64,000 bases of DNA, taken from positions 161,241 to 225,240 of the forward strand of contig JAQUIT010000005.1 of assembly GCA_028681335.1 (NCBI GenBank), in the 5' to 3' direction. The position numbers and the translations under genes were made by a program. This document shows positions 47,324 through 55,666 of this stretch, piece by piece. A model generated the notes under the pieces. It had not been told where the DNA came from. It saw nothing but the letters and a program-made list of their open reading frames with translations, and made no database searches. How positions within the stretch are numbered: the first letter of the stretch is position 1; each line of letters opens with the position of its first letter. This stretch comes from Desulfuromonadaceae bacterium. Its GTDB lineage: Bacteria > Desulfobacterota > Desulfuromonadia > Geobacterales > Pseudopelobacteraceae.

Positions 47324-47900
47324 TGGCAAACCGTTCAAGGCCGTCGTCATCGGGGTTTCCACCGGTGGGGTAACGGCTCTCAAGATACTTTTGGGAGCGC
47401 TGCCGGTCTGTTTTTCGCTCCCGATTATGATTGTCAGCCACATCGCACCTGATTCTGATGACGGCCTGGCTGTGCTGCTGGACACCCTCTGTGCGATACG
47501 GGTAAAGGAAGCCGATGAGCAGGAAAATATCGTTCCGGGCACAGCCTATCTGGCCCCGGCCAACTATCACCTGCTGGTTGAGCGGGGAGGCACTCTCGCA
47601 CTCTCCGTCGATCAACCGGTCAACTTTGCCCGCCCGTCAGTAGACGTACTCTTTGAGTCGGCGGCAGAAGCTTACGGAGCGGAACTGATTGGAATCATTC
47701 TGACCGGTGCCGGCATTGACGGCAGCCACGGTCTGCTAAAAATTAAAGACAGTGGCGGTTTCACAATTGTTCAGGATCCGGTTGATGCGGTGATGGACTC
47801 CATGCCAAGACATGCGTTACAACTGCTGCAGGCAGATCATGTTGCACCACTAACGGAAATTCCGGCCCTTTTGGTGGGGCTTACCGAGGAAAACAAATGA
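47310..47900 (+). CDS. cheB: CheB-type methylesterase lacking a receiver domain
   Basis: The 196-residue protein is only the catalytic part of CheB: serine in GVSTGGVTAL, histidine in VSHIAPD and aspartate in TGAGIDGSHGLL. The usual N-terminal receiver and linker are absent, so activity is not controlled by direct phosphorylation in cis. It presumably demethylates what CheR modifies. The stop overlaps the next gene as ATGA. Confidence 0.92.
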   Translation: MQKNSGKPFKAVVIGVSTGGVTALKILLGALPVCFSLPIMIVSHIAPDSDDGLAVLLDTLCAIRVKEADEQENIVPGTAYLAPANYHLLVERGGTLALSVDQPVNFARPSVDVLFESAAEAYGAELIGIILTGAGIDGSHGLLKIKDSGGFTIVQDPVDAVMDSMPRHALQLLQADHVAPLTEIPALLVGLTEENK

Positions 47901-50083
47901 ACCTTGCCACAAGGCCTGATACGGTTCCTCTCCTGATCGTTGATGATCGCCCGGAAAACCTGTTGTCGCTTGAAGTGCTCCTCAGCAACCAGGGGTATGA
48001 ACTTACCAGGGCGACCTCCGGTAACGACGCCCTCCGCCTGACGCTAAAGCAGGATTTTGCCCTGGTACTGCTGGACGTACAGATGCCGCATATGGATGGT
48101 TTTGAAACAGCTGAACTGATGCGCACAAATCCGAAGACCAGGCATATTCCGATAATTTTCGTCACCGCCGGCATGAAAGATCTGCAGTTCCAGTTCAAAG
48201 GCTATGACTCAGGAGCAGTTGATTATCTTGCCAAACCAATAGAGCCGGTCTTTCTGCAGAGCAAGGTCAGAATATTTGCCGAACTGTACCGACAACGCCG
48301 TGAGATCGAGCTGCACAGAAATCATCTGGAAGGTCTCGTAGAACAAAGGACCACAGAGTTACGCCAATCAGCCGCAGAACTGGCAACAAACAACGAGCAA
48401 CTCCAACACAGGAACAGTGCCCTGAAAGCTGTCGAAGAGCAGCTGCGGGAACAAGTTGCCGAATTTATCGTCACACATGATCAGTTGCTGGCGACCGAAG
48501 AGATGCTACGGGTGCAGATCGCCGGCTATGAGACCACCCAAAAGCTGCTGAATGCATCGAATCTCTACCTGCAGACTATATTCGACGTATCACCACTTGC
48601 CATAGTTGTTTCTTCCTTTCCCAGTGGAGTAATCCGCAAGATCAACCGTACCTGCAGCGATATCTTTGGCTACAGTGAAGAATTCGCTCTCGGCAAGAAC
48701 GGAGTTGAGCTCGGCCTCTGGAGCGGCAATGCCGCGAGGGAACATTTTTTTGGACAATTGCATGAACAACGTGGCGTATCGGGATTTGCGACTGATATAA
48801 AAACCATTCAGGGTGAAAGTCACTCGGTTCTTTTGTACAGCACACTTATGGATTTTAAAGATGAGCATTGTGTGCTGACCGTGGCTCTGGATGTTACTGA
48901 GCAAAAGCTGATGGAGGAACAGATTCGCCAGACGCAAAAAATGGATGTCATCGGGCAGTTGGCTGGTGGCGTCGCCCACGACTTCAACAATATGCTGACC
49001 GCTATTTTGGGGGCAGCCGAACTTATGGAGCCTTATGTATGTGGTAACCCTGCAGCGGCAAAAATGCTCGGCAACATCCAAAAAGCAGCGAGCCGTTCTG
49101 CTGATCTAACCGGCCAGTTGCTCTCCTTTTCCCGTAAGGAACAGAAGAACTGCGTGCAGACCTGCATTAACACAACGATTCATGAAGTTATTTCGCTTTT
49201 GGAACGGACCATTGACAAAAAGATATCCCTGGAGACAAGGCTGCTAGCCAAACAGGCGTGTGTGGTTGGTGATCCGGCCCTGTTACAGAATGCTCTGCTC
49301 AACCTGGGTGTCAACGCTCGTGATGCCATGCCGGATGGTGGGGTTATCAGCTTTACATCCGCCAACATTGATCTGGATTCCAGGTACTGCCGCTCCAGCT
49401 CTTTTACAATAACTCCGGGACCATATATTGAAATAACGGTATCCGATAACGGCACCGGGATATCTGAAGATATCGTCAAACGTGTCTTTGAGCCGTTCTT
49501 CACAACAAAAGAGGTTGGTAAAGGAACCGGCCTGGGACTCGCTGCCGTCTACGGCACCGTAACAGACCACCATGGCTGTATCAGTCTTTTTAGTGAACCG
49601 GGTACGGGAACGGTTTTTAAAATATACCTGCCGTTATCGCATGATAAAGAAATGCGGGAGAGCTGCAGCCAAGAGTTGATTTATGGTTCGGACGGCATCT
49701 TGCTGGTTGATGATGAGGAGGTACTCCGTGAAGTGGGCAAGTCGCTGCTGGAAAGTCTGGGGTATCGTGTCTACCTTGCGGAAGATGGCCAACAGGCGCT
49801 CGATACCTATGCACGCGAGAAGGATAACATTTCGCTGGTAATTCTGGACCTGCTCATGCCGAGAATGGGTGGAAAAGAAACACTCCGGCGCTTAATGGAG
49901 AGCTACCCCGGCATCAGCGTCCTTATTTTGTCCGGTTTCAGCCAGGAAAGCACCGTTAATGATCTTGAAAAACTTGGCGCCAAAGGTTTTCTCCGCAAAC
50001 CATATCTCTGCCAGGAACTGTCAACGGCCATTGCCAACGCCATTTCAGAGCCGCACGTAAAAATCGGGGCAGACATGGCGTGA
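47897..50083 (+). CDS. Hybrid histidine kinase: REC-coiled coil-PAS-HisKA-HATPase-REC
   Basis: The 728-residue soluble protein starts with a receiver ([12 protein letters not shown]), highly similar to that of the diguanylate cyclase at 38623, then a coiled coil (about 130-210), PAS (about 220-330), HisKA with [17 protein letters not shown], HATPase with [11 protein letters not shown] and a second receiver ([12 protein letters not shown]). The 5' receiver may accept phosphate from the membrane kinase, giving a phosphorelay. It is the last gene of the overlapping cluster. Confidence 0.9.
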   Translation: MNLATRPDTVPLLIVDDRPENLLSLEVLLSNQGYELTRATSGNDALRLTLKQDFALVLLDVQMPHMDGFETAELMRTNPKTRHIPIIFVTAGMKDLQFQFKGYDSGAVDYLAKPIEPVFLQSKVRIFAELYRQRREIELHRNHLEGLVEQRTTELRQSAAELATNNEQLQHRNSALKAVEEQLREQVAEFIVTHDQLLATEEMLRVQIAGYETTQKLLNASNLYLQTIFDVSPLAIVVSSFPSGVIRKINRTCSDIFGYSEEFALGKNGVELGLWSGNAAREHFFGQLHEQRGVSGFATDIKTIQGESHSVLLYSTLMDFKDEHCVLTVALDVTEQKLMEEQIRQTQKMDVIGQLAGGVAHDFNNMLTAILGAAELMEPYVCGNPAAAKMLGNIQKAASRSADLTGQLLSFSRKEQKNCVQTCINTTIHEVISLLERTIDKKISLETRLLAKQACVVGDPALLQNALLNLGVNARDAMPDGGVISFTSANIDLDSRYCRSSSFTITPGPYIEITVSDNGTGISEDIVKRVFEPFFTTKEVGKGTGLGLAAVYGTVTDHHGCISLFSEPGTGTVFKIYLPLSHDKEMRESCSQELIYGSDGILLVDDEEVLREVGKSLLESLGYRVYLAEDGQQALDTYAREKDNISLVILDLLMPRMGGKETLRRLMESYPGISVLILSGFSQESTVNDLEKLGAKGFLRKPYLCQELSTAIANAISEPHVKIGADMA

Positions 50084-50112
50084 GATAACGCCACACACAG
50101 CCAGCCGGGGCA

Positions 50113-50574
50113 TCAGCCCCGCAGGTATTCCAGAACCTGGTCCGGATGCTGCTCTGCTTTGGCAACCTTTGGCCACTGTTTTCTTATAACTCCATCCGGC
50201 CCGACGATGACCGTCGATCGAATCGTCCCGGTAGTTTTCTTACCACACATGACCTTCTCGCCAAAAGCTTCGTAGGCCTGCATCATGGAACAGTCCGGAT
50301 CACTCAGCAACACAAACGGCAAACTATAGTTAGTTATGAACTTGCTGTGTGCCGTGAGGCTGTCTTTACTGACACCGAGAACGACGACACCGCTGTCAAC
50401 CAGCTCCTGGTAATTGTCGCGGAAACCGCACGCTTCCTTGGTACAGCCGGGGGTATTATCCTTGGGGTAAAAATAGATTACAACCGTTTTACCGGCATAC
50501 TTCTTCAGGGTGTGCTGTGTTCCATCACTACCCTCCAGCGAAAATTCTGCCGCCTTCTTCCCTTCCAGTGACAT
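50113..50574 (-). CDS. bcp: Thioredoxin-dependent peroxiredoxin (BCP family)
   Basis: The 153-residue protein is a BCP/PrxQ peroxiredoxin. The peroxidatic cysteine lies in PKDNTPGCTKEACGFRD, with a second cysteine five residues on as the resolving residue. It reduces hydroperoxides in the cytoplasm. The ATG at 50574 has GGAGGAG upstream; the in-frame start at 50604 has a weaker site. It is convergent with the hybrid kinase gene. Confidence 0.92.
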   Translation of the reverse strand: MSLEGKKAAEFSLEGSDGTQHTLKKYAGKTVVIYFYPKDNTPGCTKEACGFRDNYQELVDSGVVVLGVSKDSLTAHSKFITNYSLPFVLLSDPDCSMMQAYEAFGEKVMCGKKTTGTIRSTVIVGPDGVIRKQWPKVAKAEQHPDQVLEYLRG

Positions 50575-50604
50575 AAGAGCTCCTCCTCGTGGCAAACAAG
50601 ACAA

Positions 50605-50768
50605 TTTAGACCAACTTTATCATCCTTCAATAAAAGGTCAAGCTAAAACCACCCGCACAACAATGAAAAGAGCTCAATCTTCATGTTGAGACTCCCAAAA
50701 ATAAAATTCCATTACAACCCACGGCTTCAGCAACAGTGGTAACGGTGAGTTGTGAAAGAAAAACAATA
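50605..50768. other. Spacer upstream of the riboswitch promoter
   Basis: About 160 AT-rich bases between bcp and the riboswitch promoter. I see no gene, hairpin or repeat beyond the bcp upstream region. Confidence 0.35.
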
Positions 50769-50797
50769 TTGACACAATAGAACAAGAAGTTCATAAG
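50769..50797 (+). promoter_or_regulatory. Sigma-70-type promoter of the riboswitch transcript
   Basis: TTGACA (50769-74) and CATAAG (50792-97) are separated by 17 bases. The start point would fall just before the aptamer. Confidence 0.55.
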
Positions 50798-50807
50798 AGT
50801 GGAAATA

Positions 50808-50903
50808 AATATATCACCGAAATGGCAAAATCCGGGGAACCGGGTGACGCAAAGCTACCTACCCGGAACGGGAAGAGGGGTTACCGAACGGATATTCTGG
50901 ATA
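50808..50903 (+). ncRNA. GEMM-I (cyclic-di-GMP class I) riboswitch aptamer
   Basis: The conserved core elements are present in order: GGCAAA, then P2 CCGG-GGAA-CCGG (a GNRA tetraloop), GGTGACGCAAAGCTAC, the P3 stem CCCG-GAA-CGGG and the closing GGTTACCGAACGG. The outer helix can form between AATATATC and GGATATT. The base aligned by hand with the ligand-contacting G20 of Vc2 is G, which favours c-di-GMP over cGAMP. An intrinsic terminator follows at 50926. The controlled gene is a REC-HD-GYP phosphodiesterase, so the loop would be c-di-GMP regulating its own breakdown. Confidence 0.88.
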
Positions 50904-50925
50904 TTGAGTGCGCACAATACCGGAC

Positions 50926-50961
50926 AAACCTGCCATTTCAAAAGAGATGCAGGTTTTTTTG
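50926..50961 (+). terminator. Riboswitch expression-platform terminator
   Basis: AAACCTGC pairs with GCAGGTTT (50926-33 with 50949-56), followed by T residues to 50960. It lies between the aptamer and the ATG at 50996, so ligand binding would decide readthrough into the HD-GYP gene. I did not find by eye an unambiguous anti-terminator, so the direction of control (on or off) is open. Confidence 0.8.
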
Positions 50962-50995
50962 TTTGCGTACGAATGGGCCTGGAAGGATAGAATCA

Positions 50996-52057
50996 ATGGT
51001 TGCAGCCAAAAATCCGAATATTGTCGTAATTGACGATGACCCAAATGTGCTTGGGGTTCTGGACAGCGTTCTCAACAGCAGGGGCTGGCAGACAAACTCG
51101 TTTTTGGATAGCACCGCTGCTATGGCCTTTGTTGAAAAGAACCCGACCGACCTCATTCTGCTTGATATATCCATGCCGGGGATCAGCGGCTACCAGCTCT
51201 GCGAGCATCTGAAGTCGAGGGGTTTCAACACGCCGATCATTTTCCTGAGCGGTCTGGATGAAGCAGAGGATAAGATCCGCGGTTTCCAGGCCGGAGGAGT
51301 CGATTACATAACCAAGCCTTTTCACCACCTTGAACTCCTGGCAAGGATTGATGTGCACCTTAACCTCCGTTCCATGTCGGAAACAATTCAGCTGCAAAAG
51401 ATGGTTGAAAGAAACATTCTGGAGATATCAAAAGCCCAGCACGCAACGATATTTGCCCTGGCAAAACTCGCCGAAAACCGGGACGAAGATACCGGCACCC
51501 ACCTGGAGAATGTTCAGGAATACTGCCGTCAACTGGCGGTATACTTAAAAGAGAACAGCTCCTATTCAGATCAGATCACGCCCGAATTTATTGATTGCCT
51601 CTATCACGCCGCGACCCTCCACGATATCGGCAAGGTTGCCATGCCTGATGCCATTCTTCTCAAACCAGGCAAACTGACTCCGGAAGAGTTCGCTATTATG
51701 AAGAGCCACACCGTCATCGGTGCGAGCAACATGCAGACCGTCTATAACAGCTATCCTGACAATGCCTTTGTAGGCATGGGAATTGAGATCGCCCTCTACC
51801 ACCATGAACGCTGGGACGGCAGCGGCTATCCGGACGGGCTGTCAGGCCTGAACATACCTCTTTCAGCACGGATAATGGCGCTGGCCGACGTCTACGATGC
51901 TCTCTGTTCAGACCGCTGTTACCGCAAAGCCATGGAGCATGAGCACGTTATGGAGATGATTGCCCGGGAAAGCGGCCGTCAATTCGATGCCGAAATCGTG
52001 GCTGCCTTTCTTGCGCTTCAATCCAACTTCCAGCACATTCGCAACCTTAATAAATAA
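50996..52057 (+). CDS. Response regulator c-di-GMP phosphodiesterase (REC-HD-GYP)
   Basis: The 353-residue protein has a receiver (IVVIDDDPNVLG, LLDISMPGISGY) and an HD-GYP domain with HDIGKVAMPD and the extended HHERWDGSGYPDGL. It should hydrolyse c-di-GMP. The ATG at 50996 has GGAAGGA upstream. A longer frame starting at 50822 would translate through the riboswitch and terminator and is not the real start. Confidence 0.93.
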   Translation: MVAAKNPNIVVIDDDPNVLGVLDSVLNSRGWQTNSFLDSTAAMAFVEKNPTDLILLDISMPGISGYQLCEHLKSRGFNTPIIFLSGLDEAEDKIRGFQAGGVDYITKPFHHLELLARIDVHLNLRSMSETIQLQKMVERNILEISKAQHATIFALAKLAENRDEDTGTHLENVQEYCRQLAVYLKENSSYSDQITPEFIDCLYHAATLHDIGKVAMPDAILLKPGKLTPEEFAIMKSHTVIGASNMQTVYNSYPDNAFVGMGIEIALYHHERWDGSGYPDGLSGLNIPLSARIMALADVYDALCSDRCYRKAMEHEHVMEMIARESGRQFDAEIVAAFLALQSNFQHIRNLNK

Positions 52058-52164
52058 GTTACATCAACATATCAGCGGCATTACCGGACACGCCAAACAC
52101 TTTGCACAGACAAGAACAAGCCTGGCCCTTGCTTAATCGCCGGATGAAAGTAGAGTATTACCCT

Positions 52165-53409
52165 ATGGAGAATAAAATCGAGCAACGGGAACTGTTCCTT
52201 GGGCGGCAGCCGATTCTGGATATCAACCAGGAGATTGTGGGTTATGAACTGCTCTTTCGATCTTCGGATTGCAACAGAAGCGTCTATAATTCCCAGGATT
52301 TTGCCAGTGCCAGCGTTATTGCAAATGTACTTGCCGACTTTGGCCTGCATGAGGTGCTGGGGAACAAAGCGGGGTTTATAAACGTAACCGAAGAGGTACT
52401 CCAGTCCGAAACGATAGGACTGCTGCCGCAGAAACAAATTGTGCTGGAACTTCTTGAAACAATACCCTTTAACGAAACAAACCTGAAAAGGACTCTCGAT
52501 CTCAAGGCACAGGGATTCCGCGTCGCTCTTGACGATCATATTTATGCCCTCGAGAATGCGGCGTTTTACCAGTTTGTTGATATCGTAAAGATAAACCTGC
52601 TGGAAACGCCCAATGAAAAGCTTCGCCAGACGGTTAACGAACTGAAGAACTACCCCGTCACACTGCTCGCCGAGTGCGTGGAGACGATGGAGCAGTTTGA
52701 GGAGTGCCTCGAGTTGGGCTTTGAACTCTTCCAGGGATACTTCTTCGCCAGACCGGTGGTGCTTAAACGGAAAGGCATCGAAGCGTCAAAAATCGGCATG
52801 CTGAAGCTGTATGAATCGCTGTGTGAAGAGTTGGATATAGAGAGCATGGAGAAAATATTCCGCAACTACCCGGACCTTTCATACAACCTGATCAAACTGG
52901 TTAATTCGGTTAACACCGGTTTGCGCGAAAAAATCAAAAACATCCGCCATGCAATTATGATTCTTGGCCTGGACAAGCTCCGGCGATGGGTACTGCTGGC
53001 TATTTTTGCCAGTTCCGACAGCAGAGGGGTAAACAATCCGCTCCTTGAGATGGCCTCTGTAAGGGGACGCTTCATGGAACAGCTGATCAGGTCTCAACTT
53101 GGCGCACCCCGCGATAAAGACAAAGAAGAGACCGCCTTCATGACCGGGATACTGTCCCTCATGGATGTGCTTTTTGAGACATCTATGGAAGAGATTTTAC
53201 AGGAATTGAATTTGAGTGACACCATAACCGGGGCACTCCTCAATCGGGACGGTGAACTGGGCTCCCTTTTGGCACTTGCCGAGACGCTTGAAATCATTAA
53301 CTTCGGCGAAGTCCAGCAGCTCGCAGAATCAACAAACATATCCGTAACGCGAATCCTTGAAGCCCAGCTGGATGCTTACAAATGGCGCTCCAGCGCGACG
53401 ATTTCCTGA
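52165..53409 (+). CDS. EAL/HDOD signalling protein (YuxH-like)
   Basis: The 414-residue protein has an N-terminal EAL-like domain (GRQPILDINQEIVGYELLFR, LAECVETMEQFEECLELGFELFQGYFFARP) whose EAL motif is degenerate (VLELLETI), so it probably does not hydrolyse c-di-GMP. The C-terminal HDOD domain (from about 205) contains LDKLRRWVLLAIFAS. Such proteins are thought to bind c-di-GMP or act as scaffolds. An ATG at 52144 and a TTG at 52102 are alternative starts. It is 107 bases downstream of the HD-GYP gene. Confidence 0.85.
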   Translation: MENKIEQRELFLGRQPILDINQEIVGYELLFRSSDCNRSVYNSQDFASASVIANVLADFGLHEVLGNKAGFINVTEEVLQSETIGLLPQKQIVLELLETIPFNETNLKRTLDLKAQGFRVALDDHIYALENAAFYQFVDIVKINLLETPNEKLRQTVNELKNYPVTLLAECVETMEQFEECLELGFELFQGYFFARPVVLKRKGIEASKIGMLKLYESLCEELDIESMEKIFRNYPDLSYNLIKLVNSVNTGLREKIKNIRHAIMILGLDKLRRWVLLAIFASSDSRGVNNPLLEMASVRGRFMEQLIRSQLGAPRDKDKEETAFMTGILSLMDVLFETSMEEILQELNLSDTITGALLNRDGELGSLLALAETLEIINFGEVQQLAESTNISVTRILEAQLDAYKWRSSATIS

Positions 53410-53453
53410 CAAAAGATCCGCGTTAACATTTTACGTGCAGGAACACAAGCCAT

Positions 53454-53473
53454 ATGTTACCTTTTCGTAACAT
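53454..53473. promoter_or_regulatory. Operator-like dyad in front of the nitrite-reductase regulator
   Basis: ATGTTACCTTTTCGTAACAT holds 7-bp perfect arms around six bases. Its core GTTACCTTTTCGTAAC matches the 16-base core of the dyad at 54881-54908 at 12 of 16 positions, including all conserved half-site bases. It ends 24 bases before the GTG start, so autoregulation is plausible. No -24/-12 element is visible here. Confidence 0.65.
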
Positions 53474-53496
53474 TGATTTGCGTTACGGAGGTGGGA

Positions 53497-54870
53497 GTGA
53501 ACATACACGCCGACATACCCTCAGTTTACCAGACTATTCTTGAAAACATGGGCGAAGGGATCATCTTTGCCGATGCGGATGGAACCCTGACCTTTATCAA
53601 CCATACCGCAGAAAAAATTCGTGGGATTGCCGCAGCAAACTTCATCGGCCGTAATTTATTGTCCATTCACACACCAGCTTCTGCCGAGCGCATCGGCAAG
53701 CTGCTGGAAAGCCTCAGAAACGGTTCAATACGGCACGCACGCAGAGTCATAGACGTCAAGGGGAAGTGCTTCGAAAACAGCTACTACCCGATACGCCAGC
53801 CGGATGGCTCCTTCATGGGAACCCTTCTGATAAGCCGCGACATCACCGAAAAACAGCGTCTCCGAGAGGAAAACCAGGCGCTGCGCGAAAACATGAACCT
53901 TGGCGTTCTCTTTGACGGCTTTGTGGGGGTCAGCGCCGCCATCCTGAAGCTGTTCCGGACAATAAACGTCGTCGCTCCGCTCGACTCAACCATCCTGATC
54001 ACCGGCGAAAGCGGCACGGGAAAGGAACTGGTGGCGGTAGCCCTGCATCAGGGAAGCAAGCGCTGTCACAAACCGATGATCAAGGTAAACTGTGCCGCCC
54101 TCCCTGAACATCTGGTCGAGTCCCAGCTCTTCGGCCACGAGCGTGGTGCATTTACCGGCGCGGTTTCAACGCATCGCGGCAAATTCGAACAGGCACACGG
54201 CGGGACGATCTTTCTTGACGAAATAGGCGATCTCCCGCTGGCGGCCCAGGCAAAACTCCTACGCGTCCTGCAGAACAGGACCGTGGTACGGCTTGGCAGT
54301 GAACGTGAAATCCTGGTGGATGTGCGCATCATCGCCGCTACCAACAAGGACTTACACGCGCTTGTCGCCGCAGGCCAGTTCAGAGAAGATCTCTACTACC
54401 GTCTTCTGGTCATTGCAGTCCACATCCCGGCGCTGCGTGAGAGGCGTGAAGACATCATTCCTCTTGCCGAACATTTTGTCCGCACTTTCGCCGAAAAAAT
54501 GGCACGCCCCATACAGGGACTCTGTGAGGAGACCGCTCACGCACTCATGACGTACAACTATCCGGGCAACGTCCGTGAACTCGAGCATGCCATCGAACGC
54601 TGTGTTGCCCTTTGCACCGACACCTGTCTCTCCCCTGACGACCTGCCGGCAGCCTTCATGGCTGACCTAAGGGATGATTCCATACTTCCGCCAGCCTCCC
54701 ACCACACCAAAGCAACAGACAGCCTCTCGCTCGCGATGGGTGGCTATGAACGCCAGATAATCATGGACGCCCTCGTAAAAACGGGTGGGCGCAAGGCAGA
54801 TGCAGCACGCCTGCTCAACATCTCCCGCAAGACCCTCTGGGAAAAGCTAAAACGGCTGGAACAAGCGTAA
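53497..54870 (+). CDS. PAS-AAA+-Fis sigma-54-dependent activator next to the nitrite reductase operon
   Basis: The 457-residue protein has an N-terminal PAS domain (about 15-125, GIIFADADGTLTFINHTAEKI), an AAA+ domain with GESGTGKELVAVALH, the sigma-54 contact loop GAFTGA in ERGAFTGAVS, Walker B and the NVREL sensor II region, and a C-terminal Fis-type helix-turn-helix (GGRKADAARLLNISRKTLWEKLK). GTG start at 53497 with GGAGGT upstream. Its dyad target and a -24/-12 promoter both lie downstream before the octaheme cytochrome genes, so it is the probable activator of that operon. Confidence 0.9.
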   Translation: MNIHADIPSVYQTILENMGEGIIFADADGTLTFINHTAEKIRGIAAANFIGRNLLSIHTPASAERIGKLLESLRNGSIRHARRVIDVKGKCFENSYYPIRQPDGSFMGTLLISRDITEKQRLREENQALRENMNLGVLFDGFVGVSAAILKLFRTINVVAPLDSTILITGESGTGKELVAVALHQGSKRCHKPMIKVNCAALPEHLVESQLFGHERGAFTGAVSTHRGKFEQAHGGTIFLDEIGDLPLAAQAKLLRVLQNRTVVRLGSEREILVDVRIIAATNKDLHALVAAGQFREDLYYRLLVIAVHIPALRERREDIIPLAEHFVRTFAEKMARPIQGLCEETAHALMTYNYPGNVRELEHAIERCVALCTDTCLSPDDLPAAFMADLRDDSILPPASHHTKATDSLSLAMGGYERQIIMDALVKTGGRKADAARLLNISRKTLWEKLKRLEQA

Positions 54871-54880
54871 CCAGATCCAC

Positions 54881-54908
54881 CCTTACGTTACCATCCGGTA
54901 ACGTAAGG
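54881..54908. promoter_or_regulatory. Enhancer-like dyad (UAS) for the nitrite reductase operon
   Basis: CCTTACGTTACC and GGTAACGTAAGG form 12-bp perfect arms around four bases. The site is about 110 bases upstream of the predicted start at the -24/-12 promoter, the usual distance for a bEBP enhancer. It shares GTTACC-N5-GTAAC with the dyad at 53454. There is no T run, so it is not an ordinary terminator. Confidence 0.7.
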
Positions 54909-54978
54909 CCCCACATATCTACGCCGCACAATCCACCAAACATCAATAGTTTCGACCAGATAGCCACCATCACCATAA

Positions 54979-54996
54979 TTGGCGCAACATTTGCTC
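54979..54996 (+). promoter_or_regulatory. Sigma-54 promoter of the nitrite reductase operon
   Basis: TTGGCGCAACATTTGCTC has GG (54981-82) and GC (54993-94) exactly 10 bases apart, with TTGCT matching the -12 element. The start point should be about 55006. Confidence 0.75.
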
Positions 54997-55079
54997 AGGT
55001 CATTTCATATTCAGAGTGCAGATTGCAAACAAGCGGTTGTCTGATACGCTTTTATAATCTGAAATACGATGGAGGTTCT

Positions 55080-55250
55080 ATGCCGGTTTCAGGAATTGCC
55101 GCCAGCGGTAAAAACAGCTGCGCTGATACTCTACTATCGCCCGCCAATGGCAGGCCTACCACCCCTAAGCTACTCCGCCGCACGTCCTGCCATGTACAGG
55201 CAAAACAAGAAACCAACAACAAAAATACTCCCAAAGGCAGCAGGAAATGA
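55080..55250 (+). CDS. Small leader ORF of the nitrite reductase operon
   Basis: A 56-codon frame begins after GGAGG (five-base spacer) and ends with TGA overlapping the ATG of the ferredoxin gene. The peptide (start MPVSGIAASGKNSCADT) has no recognised domain, no haem motif and no strong hydrophobic segment. It could be a translated leader coupled to the ferredoxin, or a small subunit. The alternative frame from 55069 has no better credentials. Confidence 0.45.
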   Translation: MPVSGIAASGKNSCADTLLSPANGRPTTPKLLRRTSCHVQAKQETNNKNTPKGSRK

Positions 55251-55666
55251 CCATATCCCGTAAGAATTTTTTTAAGCAGGGTTTTTTCTCTCTGGGAGAA
55301 ACCTTGCTGAAGGCCGGCAGAAATGTGTTGGAGGAACAGGATTCGCCTAGTATCCAGGGTGCCGTTCTTAACCAGACCAAGGAACCTGTCCCGGACGAGA
55401 ACCTGCTCGCGACTGCTGACAACCAGCATTGTCTGGCAAAAAATTGCGGTTGTTTTTCATGCGTTGATCGTTGCGAGTCCGGGGCTATCATGCTTATTCC
55501 AGGCACAGGAATCAGAATTGATGAAAAACTTTGCAGCGGCTGCGGAATCTGTCACTACATCTGCCCGGTCACCCCAAAGGCGGTCAGACTGCAGGCCCGT
55601 GCCACCCAACCACCATCTGCATCTCAAGCAGAACTACCAGCACCGAAAGGAGAATCACCATGCTGA
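55247..55666 (+). CDS. Ferredoxin-like 4Fe-4S protein (NapF/NrfC style)
   Basis: The 139-residue protein has two Cys clusters: HCLAKNCGCFSCVDRCESGAI, and the canonical CSGCGICHYICP near the end. The N-terminus (KNFFKQGFFSLGETLLKAGR) resembles NapF-type ferredoxins, and no clear signal peptide is present. It probably carries electrons towards the nitrite reductase or assists its maturation. Its stop overlaps the start of the cytochrome gene. Confidence 0.85.
   Translation: MTISRKNFFKQGFFSLGETLLKAGRNVLEEQDSPSIQGAVLNQTKEPVPDENLLATADNQHCLAKNCGCFSCVDRCESGAIMLIPGTGIRIDEKLCSGCGICHYICPVTPKAVRLQARATQPPSASQAELPAPKGESPC

Noticed and set aside
50822..50995. Upstream extension of the HD-GYP gene
   Set aside because: The extra codons translate the riboswitch aptamer and terminator hairpin; the receiver domain starts properly at 50996.
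54881..54908. Dyad considered as the terminator of the activator gene
   Set aside because: No T run on either strand, and its core recurs in front of the same activator gene, which fits an operator better.
55052..55429. A minus-strand 125-codon frame over the ferredoxin gene
   Set aside because: It is antisense to the cysteine-motif-bearing ferredoxin frame; its hydrophobic stretch is a by-product of the opposite strand.
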